Source: Dickeya aquatica
Lineage (GTDB): Bacteria > Pseudomonadota > Gammaproteobacteria > Enterobacterales > Enterobacteriaceae
Direction: 5' to 3'
NCBI RefSeq assembly: GCF_900095885.1
Contig: NZ_LT615367.1
Span: forward strand, 3,968,001 to 4,032,000
Length of the DNA: 64,000 bases
The notes under the pieces are model-generated. The model did no database searches and was not told the origin of the DNA. It worked only from the letters and a program-made list of their open reading frames with translations. Within the stretch, counting starts at the first letter, position 1. The number at the start of each line of letters is the position of its first letter. This document shows positions 58,623 through 64,000 of this stretch, one piece after another. Position numbers and translations under genes: made by a program.

Positions 58623-59186
58623 CTAAGCTTTATCGCTGTGGGAAGCGTCATCAGATACAGGTTTGCCACACAATTTACTGGCGCAAAAGCGCCTAATTCC
58701 CTGAGCTGTTTTCTTTTCAATCAAGAGTGGATAGCGACAATGGGCGCATTCACCGGCAACAGGCTTATTATTCAGCGTGAACTGACAAGTCGGATAACGC
58801 TCACAAGCATGGAACGTCTTACCATAACGTGATTTACGTTGTAGTAACCGCCCTTCACCACATTGGGGGCATACGAGAGATGTTTCATCAGGGCTATCTA
58901 TCGTCTGTGTATGTTCACAGTCTGGATAGGCGCTGCAACCAATAAACATGCCATAGCGCCCCTGACGCAGTACCAGCGTTGCATCACAAAGAGGGCACAA
59001 TTGGCCATCAAGCACCTTTACCACATGCCCATCGGCATACGGCTTAAGCGATCGGATATAATTGCATTCTGGATAATGGGAACAGCCAAGAAACGGGCCG
59101 TGCCGCCCAGATCGGATAACCAGCACGGCCCCACATTCAGGGCAAACCTGATGCTGCTTTTCAACAGTAAGTACGGGTTTAACCAT
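58623..59186 (-). CDS. yrdD: Topoisomerase-I-like zinc-finger protein YrdD
   Basis: The 187-residue protein is built of topoisomerase I C-terminal type zinc fingers: CPECGAVLVIRSGRHGPFLG, CPLCDATLVLRQGRYGMFIG, CPQCGEGRLLQRKSRYGKTF and a degenerate fourth (CAHCRYPLL...). Each finger has the pattern CxxC...Cx4-5C. It probably binds single-stranded nucleic acid. It lacks any topoisomerase catalytic domain. The position between tsaC and smg agrees with E. coli. Confidence 0.93.
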   Translation of the reverse strand: MVKPVLTVEKQHQVCPECGAVLVIRSGRHGPFLGCSHYPECNYIRSLKPYADGHVVKVLDGQLCPLCDATLVLRQGRYGMFIGCSAYPDCEHTQTIDSPDETSLVCPQCGEGRLLQRKSRYGKTFHACERYPTCQFTLNNKPVAGECAHCRYPLLIEKKTAQGIRRFCASKLCGKPVSDDASHSDKA

Positions 59187-59205
59187 GATTTACTCAAATA
59201 CCTGG

Positions 59206-59679
59206 TTACTGCAAATACCCTTCGTGGGGTTCAAAGAGTAAATCTTCCATTTGTTGATACGCATTTTCACAACCTGGCACATTGAACAAAACCATCAAAA
59301 TGACCCATTTAAGATCTTCAAGATCGAAATCTTGTGTTTCCAGTGCCATCACCCGGTCAATCACCATCTCGCGGGTTTCCAGACTTAATACCTTGATTTG
59401 CTCGAGGAATAACAAAAAGCCCCGGCAATCCGCATCCAGCAGTTGTTCCTCTTCAGCCGTATAAATACGTAAAGCTAAAGGATCGCTGGCAAGCGCCAAT
59501 GGCGGCGTTTGCCCTTCCTGCAAATCAGCCAACTTCTCCAGCCAATCGAGCGCGCTATAAATATCATCACGATCAAATCCAGCGCGGGTGAGGTCATCGG
59601 TCAACGTATCCTGATCGACACGCATTTCAGTTTCATTGTGGATGTAAGTTTCAAACAAGTACATGAGTACGTCGAACAT
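59206..59679 (-). CDS. smg: Smg family protein (DUF494)
   Basis: The 157-residue conserved protein starts [16 protein letters not shown] and ends with [20 protein letters not shown]. No enzyme motif is visible and its role is unknown. Its start lies 29 bases inside the 3' end of dprA, implying translational coupling. The same gene pair occurs throughout enterobacteria. Confidence 0.95.
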   Translation of the reverse strand: MFDVLMYLFETYIHNETEMRVDQDTLTDDLTRAGFDRDDIYSALDWLEKLADLQEGQTPPLALASDPLALRIYTAEEEQLLDADCRGFLLFLEQIKVLSLETREMVIDRVMALETQDFDLEDLKWVILMVLFNVPGCENAYQQMEDLLFEPHEGYLQ

Positions 59680-60784
59680 GGCCTGCCCTCCTTATTCGGA
59701 CATAGCCGCCGGGTACAGCTGCGATCCATCCTGCTAACTCCAGATCCAGTAACTTATTCACTACCTCTGGCACAGGTTGGCCGGCACGTTCAGCGACAAC
59801 GTCAACAGGTGTAACCTCATCTCCTACGGTAGCCAACACATCAGCAAATGGCAATTCCCGTTCACTCTGCGTTGAGCAAATAATTTCAGGCACCTCTTCA
59901 TTGGGAATATCGGCAAACCAGCGCAGGCCATTATGGAGTTGTGTAAAAATGTCTTTAGGCTGAGTAACAAGGCAGGCCCCCTGCTGTATCAACCAGTGAT
60001 TACCTTCAGTCATCGGATTACCCAGCGCACCAGGCAAGACAAAGACTTCCCGATTTTGTTCTAGAGCATAACGTGCAGTCACCAGAGAACCACTGCGCAA
60101 TGATGCTTCAACAACCAGCACGCCAAGGCTGAGCCCGCTGATAATACGATTACGCCGGGGAAAGTTAACTGGCAGTGGACGCATGTCCAGAGGGAACTCA
60201 GACACCAGAGCCCCACCGCCTGCCACAATATCAGCAGCAAGATCGCGGTGGCGAGACGGATACAGGTGATTTAATCCACTTCCGAGCACAGCGACTGTCT
60301 TTCCGCCAGCATCCAGTGCCGCACGGTGTGCAATACCGTCGATTCCCACAGCAAGGCCACTGGTAATAGTCAGCGGATACGAGGCAACAGACTGACAAAA
60401 GTAATACCCCCACTGTTCACCATAAGGGGTATGATGGCGGCTTCCCACCACTGCAAACTGCGGCGATGAAAGCACATCCTTATCCCCCTCAATAAACAAA
60501 CACAGCGGTGGCGAGGTAATGTGACCGAGCAAGGGAGGATAAGCAGGATGGTTGTATGTCAGCAAATGATGCGATGGCTGCTCCAGCCAAGATGCTAGCG
60601 CATCAATCTCCTTGCCACTGACACGAAAAAACTGCTCCACCTGACTTTCCTTTACGCCTAATGCATACAAATAGCGAGGTGAGAAGTCATGAGCAGAGAG
60701 CAACTGCATACACAATTTCGCACAGTGTCGGGTATTCATTCCCCTGACTGACATGAGTCTGAGCCAGATTTCCATTTCCATCAT
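59651..60784 (-). CDS. dprA: DNA-processing protein DprA (Smf)
   Basis: The 377-residue protein has an N-terminal helical region, a central Rossmann-type DprA domain ([70 protein letters not shown]) and a C-terminal winged helix ([20 protein letters not shown]). DprA loads RecA on incoming single-stranded DNA in competent bacteria; in E. coli its role is minor. It starts at ATG 60784 with a G-rich site upstream, and is divergent from def. Confidence 0.95.
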   Translation of the reverse strand: MMEMEIWLRLMSVRGMNTRHCAKLCMQLLSAHDFSPRYLYALGVKESQVEQFFRVSGKEIDALASWLEQPSHHLLTYNHPAYPPLLGHITSPPLCLFIEGDKDVLSSPQFAVVGSRHHTPYGEQWGYYFCQSVASYPLTITSGLAVGIDGIAHRAALDAGGKTVAVLGSGLNHLYPSRHRDLAADIVAGGGALVSEFPLDMRPLPVNFPRRNRIISGLSLGVLVVEASLRSGSLVTARYALEQNREVFVLPGALGNPMTEGNHWLIQQGACLVTQPKDIFTQLHNGLRWFADIPNEEVPEIICSTQSERELPFADVLATVGDEVTPVDVVAERAGQPVPEVVNKLLDLELAGWIAAVPGGYVRIRRAGHVRRTHVLV

Positions 60785-60897
60785 ATTGCCCCCTGCACGC
60801 TGCTTTGACCTGGGTCACGATGCTGTCAATCACCTGCGGAAATGTCTACAATAAACACTGAAGCTTTTTAACCACCTGAATACAGATCTAAATACCT

Positions 60898-61407
60898 ATG
60901 TCAGTCTTGCAAGTATTACATTTTCCAGACGAGCGGCTTCGCACTCAGGCAAAGCCAGTAAAAAAAGTTGATGCAGAGATCCAGCGTATTGTGGACGATA
61001 TGTTCGAAACAATGTACGCAGAAGAGGGAATTGGCCTTGCTGCCACTCAGGTCGATGTTCATCAGCAAATTATCGTGATTGATGTCTCTGAGGAGCGTGA
61101 TCAGCGCCTGGTGTTAATTAACCCTGAGTTACTTGAGAAATCGGGTGATACGGGGATTGAAGAAGGCTGCCTTTCCATCCCTGAAACGCGTGCGTTAGTT
61201 CCGCGCGCGGAAAGTATCAAAGTACGAGCCCTTGACCGTGAAGGCAAGCCGTTTGAGCTGCAAGCCGAGGGGTTACTGGCTATTTGTATCCAGCATGAGA
61301 TGGATCATCTGGTCGGCAAGCTGTTTGTTGATTATTTATCAGCGATGAAACGCCAGCGCATCCGGCAAAAGCTGGAAAAACTCGCCAGACTGAACAAGCG
61401 GGCATAA
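60898..61407 (+). CDS. def: Peptide deformylase
   Basis: The metalloenzyme removes the formyl group from nascent proteins. The 169 residues carry all three family motifs: [15 protein letters not shown] (metal Cys) and QHEMDHL (metal histidines and catalytic Glu). It is the first gene of def-fmt-rsmB-trkA; fmt follows 38 bases later. Confidence 0.98.
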   Translation: MSVLQVLHFPDERLRTQAKPVKKVDAEIQRIVDDMFETMYAEEGIGLAATQVDVHQQIIVIDVSEERDQRLVLINPELLEKSGDTGIEEGCLSIPETRALVPRAESIKVRALDREGKPFELQAEGLLAICIQHEMDHLVGKLFVDYLSAMKRQRIRQKLEKLARLNKRA

Positions 61408-61445
61408 TTCATTACCGTTAACCCTATTTCTGGGTAGGAAACCTC

Positions 61446-62387
61446 GTGTCACTACGTATTATTTTTGCAGGAACGCCAGATTTTGCCGCACAGCATCTCG
61501 AAGCGTTATTATCATCAGAACATAACGTCGTTGGCGTATTCACACAACCGGATCGCCCTGCGGGACGCGGTAACAAGCTGACACCCAGCCCAGTCAAAAT
61601 ACTCGCGCAACAGCACGAGCTTCCGGTTTTCCAGCCTGCATCGCTACGTGTGGCAGAAAATCAGCAGAGTATTTCTGACCTTAATGCGGATGTTATGGTG
61701 GTAGTCGCTTACGGGTTGATCTTGCCTCAGGCGGTTTTAGATATGCCACGACTCGGGTGCATTAATGTCCATGGCTCTCTGCTCCCTCGCTGGCGCGGCG
61801 CAGCACCAATACAGCGGGCACTCTGGGCTGGTGATAACCAGACCGGGATAACAATTATGCAAATGGATGCAGGCCTTGATACCGGAGCCATGCTTCATAA
61901 AATCGCCTGCCCGATTTTGCCTGATGACACCAGCGCCACGCTGTATGACACACTGGCAAAACTAGGGCCCCAGGGGCTGCTGGCCACGCTTTCACAGTTA
62001 TCCACCGCCAGTGCTGTCGCCGAACAGCAGGATAACGACCAGGCAACCTACGCTGAAAAACTCAGTAAAGAAGAAGCCCGACTCAACTGGCAATTACCCG
62101 CAGCACAGCTGGAGCGGTGTATACGTGCATTTAATCCATGGCCCGTCAGTTACTTCGTCGTGGAAGAGCAACCGGTAAAAGTCTGGAAAGCAGAAGTGCT
62201 TGATACGACGCAACAGCAACAACCGGGAACCATTGTCCGTGCTGATAAAAGTGGCATCCAGATTGCCACTGCCAATGGCATATTAAATATGCAGATATTG
62301 CAGCCATCAGGCAAAAAAGCGATGTCGGCACAGGATTTATTAAACTCTCGACGCGAATGGTTCACACCTGGCAGCATACTGGCTTAA
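61446..62387 (+). CDS. fmt: Methionyl-tRNA formyltransferase
   Basis: The enzyme formylates initiator Met-tRNA with 10-formyl-tetrahydrofolate; def reverses the modification on proteins. The 313-residue protein has the N-terminal transferase domain with [14 protein letters not shown], the [16 protein letters not shown] signature and [13 protein letters not shown]-terminal OB-like tRNA-binding domain follows. It starts at GTG 61446, with TAGGAAA upstream. Confidence 0.97.
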   Translation: MSLRIIFAGTPDFAAQHLEALLSSEHNVVGVFTQPDRPAGRGNKLTPSPVKILAQQHELPVFQPASLRVAENQQSISDLNADVMVVVAYGLILPQAVLDMPRLGCINVHGSLLPRWRGAAPIQRALWAGDNQTGITIMQMDAGLDTGAMLHKIACPILPDDTSATLYDTLAKLGPQGLLATLSQLSTASAVAEQQDNDQATYAEKLSKEEARLNWQLPAAQLERCIRAFNPWPVSYFVVEEQPVKVWKAEVLDTTQQQQPGTIVRADKSGIQIATANGILNMQILQPSGKKAMSAQDLLNSRREWFTPGSILA

Positions 62388-62447
62388 CACCATGGTACCG
62401 ATACTGTCCGGTCGGTACCCCTGTATTCCTCTACCATCCCAAATTCC

Positions 62448-63740
62448 ATGAAAAGCACCTATAACCTTCGCAGTATCGCCGCTAACACCCTGATTCAGGT
62501 TGTTGAACAAGGCCAATCTCTCAGTCACATCCTCCCTGCACTTCAGCGAAATATTAGCGAAAAGGATCGGGCGCTACTTCAGGAGATCTGCTTTGGCGTA
62601 TTACGCGTACTGCCAGAGCTGGAGTGGTATCTGCATCAGTTGATGGCAAAACCACTGGCTGGTAAGCAAAAAATTCTTCATTACCTGCTTATGGTTGGCT
62701 TGTATCAGCTCACGTATACACGCATTCCTGCCCATGCAGCACTGGCAGAAACGGTCAATGGTGCCGTGGCACTCAAGCGCCCTCAGTTAAAAGGCCTGAT
62801 TAATGGCGTTTTGCGTCAGTTTCAGCGTCAGCAAGATGAGTTGCAGTTAAGAGTAAAAAATACGCCAGCCCATTACTCACACCCTGACTGGCTACTGCTC
62901 CGCTTGAAAGCGGCCTACCCGGATCAATGGGAACACATCGTTACCGCGAATAATCAGCATCCCCCGATGTGGCTCAGAGTCAACCGGCTACATCATACGC
63001 GCGAAGCTTATCTGGGGTTGCTGCAAGAACAAGGCATTAATGCTCATCCACACGCCTTCTATACCGATGCAGTCAGGCTTGAAACACCGTGTGCCGTTAA
63101 TCAATTACCAGGGTTCGAGCAAGGATGGGTAACAGTACAGGATGCGTCAGCACAGGGATGTATTCACTGGCTTGCTCCTCAAAATGGTGACGATATTCTT
63201 GATCTGTGCGCCGCGCCTGGAGGAAAAACCACGCACATACTCGAAGCGGCTCCACTCGCGCGCGTTGTTGCGGTTGATATTGATGAGCAACGGTTAAAGC
63301 GAGTTCATGAAAATCTACACCGCCTGAAGCAACATGCAGACGTAAAATGTGGCGACGGCAGAACACCATCATTGTGGTGTGGTGACAAATTGTTTGATCG
63401 CATTCTACTGGATGCGCCTTGTTCAGCAACAGGAGTTATTCGCAGACACCCTGATATCAAATGGTTACGCCGTGATAGCGATATCAACGAATTATCTGCC
63501 CTGCAACAGTCAATTCTGGAGGCTATCTGGCCGCATTTAAAAAAAGGCGGTACCCTCGTCTATGCAACCTGTTCCGTCTTACCGGAAGAAAATCAGCAGC
63601 AGATAGCGTCATTTCTGCAACGCCATACCGATGCTTCACTAAGTGATACGGGCAATCTCTCAAAACCAGGGATTCAAAATCTGCCAGCCGCTCTGGATGG
63701 TGATGGTTTCTTTTATGCGAAACTGGTAAAAACCTCATGA
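62448..63740 (+). CDS. rsmB: 16S rRNA m5C967 methyltransferase RsmB
   Basis: The 430-residue protein has an N-terminal NusB-like RNA-binding domain (residues 1-140) and a C-terminal SAM methyltransferase: [16 protein letters not shown] (SAM binding), [30 protein letters not shown] and the catalytic cysteine region [12 protein letters not shown]. It methylates C967 of 16S rRNA. It is third in the def-fmt-rsmB-trkA cluster, 60 bases after fmt. Confidence 0.97.
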   Translation: MKSTYNLRSIAANTLIQVVEQGQSLSHILPALQRNISEKDRALLQEICFGVLRVLPELEWYLHQLMAKPLAGKQKILHYLLMVGLYQLTYTRIPAHAALAETVNGAVALKRPQLKGLINGVLRQFQRQQDELQLRVKNTPAHYSHPDWLLLRLKAAYPDQWEHIVTANNQHPPMWLRVNRLHHTREAYLGLLQEQGINAHPHAFYTDAVRLETPCAVNQLPGFEQGWVTVQDASAQGCIHWLAPQNGDDILDLCAAPGGKTTHILEAAPLARVVAVDIDEQRLKRVHENLHRLKQHADVKCGDGRTPSLWCGDKLFDRILLDAPCSATGVIRRHPDIKWLRRDSDINELSALQQSILEAIWPHLKKGGTLVYATCSVLPEENQQQIASFLQRHTDASLSDTGNLSKPGIQNLPAALDGDGFFYAKLVKTS

Positions 63741-63783
63741 CAGTAAGTCTTCCCCGACAGCAAACAATACGGCAGAGATGACA

Positions 63784-64000
63784 ATGAAGATAATCATTCT
63801 TGGTGCAGGTCAGGTTGGCGGAACGCTGGCGGAAAATCTGTCCGGCGAAAATAATGACATTACGGTTGTCGATACCAACACAACCCGATTACGTCAGCTT
63901 CAGGATAAATTCGATCTGCGCGTCGTCACTGGCTATGCTTCCCATCCACGCGTATTACGCGAAGCGGGGGCTGAAGATGCAGACATGCTTATCGCTGTCA
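63784..64000 (+). CDS. trkA: Trk potassium uptake regulatory subunit TrkA (5' part)
   Basis: The first 72 residues are visible before the window ends. The start [19 protein letters not shown] is the N-terminal Rossmann NAD-binding motif of the first RCK (TrkA-N) domain, followed by [20 protein letters not shown] and the [12 protein letters not shown] strand. In E. coli TrkA regulates the TrkH/TrkG potassium channels. Order after rsmB is the usual one. Confidence 0.96.
   Translation, partial: MKIIILGAGQVGGTLAENLSGENNDITVVDTNTTRLRQLQDKFDLRVVTGYASHPRVLREAGAEDADMLIAV

Overview
The window is chromosomal DNA of a gammaproteobacterium of the order Enterobacterales, most likely the Pectobacteriaceae (Dickeya/Musicola/Pectobacterium group). 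The evidence is the 16S/23S/5S operon, near-identity of housekeeping proteins to their Escherichia coli counterparts, and blocks of conserved enterobacterial gene order: orn-tRNA-Gly, rsgA-psd-mscM, epmA/frdABCD/blc/efp/epmB/yjeI, pgi/lysC/yjbB/metH/iclR/aceKAB/metA, and rrn/yrdA-yrdB-aroE-tsaC-yrdD-smg-dprA/def-fmt-rsmB-trkA. The genus is inferred, not proven.

Region 1 (1-2.4 kb): a partial OhrR-type peroxide sensor with an upstream inverted repeat, and a transmembrane chemoreceptor.

Region 2 (2.4-15.8 kb, minus strand): the accessory centre of the window. In transcriptional order it has three HlyD-type adaptor genes joined by 4-base stop/start overlaps: a periplasmic adaptor, a GAF-domain/adaptor fusion, and a PqqD-like/M50 protease/adaptor fusion. 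Then come a Sec-exported phage-tail-collar protein, a giant repeat protein with an N-terminal DUF4347 (caspase-like) domain, and a TolC-family lipoprotein. It looks like a type-I-like export system with outer-membrane channel, adaptors, protease and cargo, but no ABC transporter or other ATPase is encoded with it. It is the best candidate for an undescribed system here. The giant gene is frameshifted at a poly-G run close to its 3' end.

Region 3 (16-34.4 kb): tRNA-Gly, oligoribonuclease, ribosome-assembly GTPase, phospholipid synthesis, a mechanosensitive channel, anaerobic fumarate reductase under a well-placed FNR site, lipocalin, the EF-P modification set (epmA, efp, epmB), glucose-6-phosphate isomerase, and aspartokinase III behind a lysine riboswitch.

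Region 4 (34.4-50.5 kb): a cytosolic receptor with an unusual MCP-core/Cache-like order, a phosphate transporter, a DASS-family anion transporter, cobalamin methionine synthase, and the glyoxylate bypass (iclR, aceBAK) with IclR operators, then metA with MetJ boxes.

Region 5 (50.5-56.3 kb): an rRNA operon with tRNA-Glu in its spacer. Its downstream neighbours match E. coli rrnE (metA-aceBAK) and its upstream neighbours match rrnD (yrdA...).

Region 6 (56.3-64 kb): the yrdA-to-trkA housekeeping cluster, in which tsaC carries a one-base frameshift that removes its C-terminus. No insertion sequence, integrase or CRISPR array was seen.
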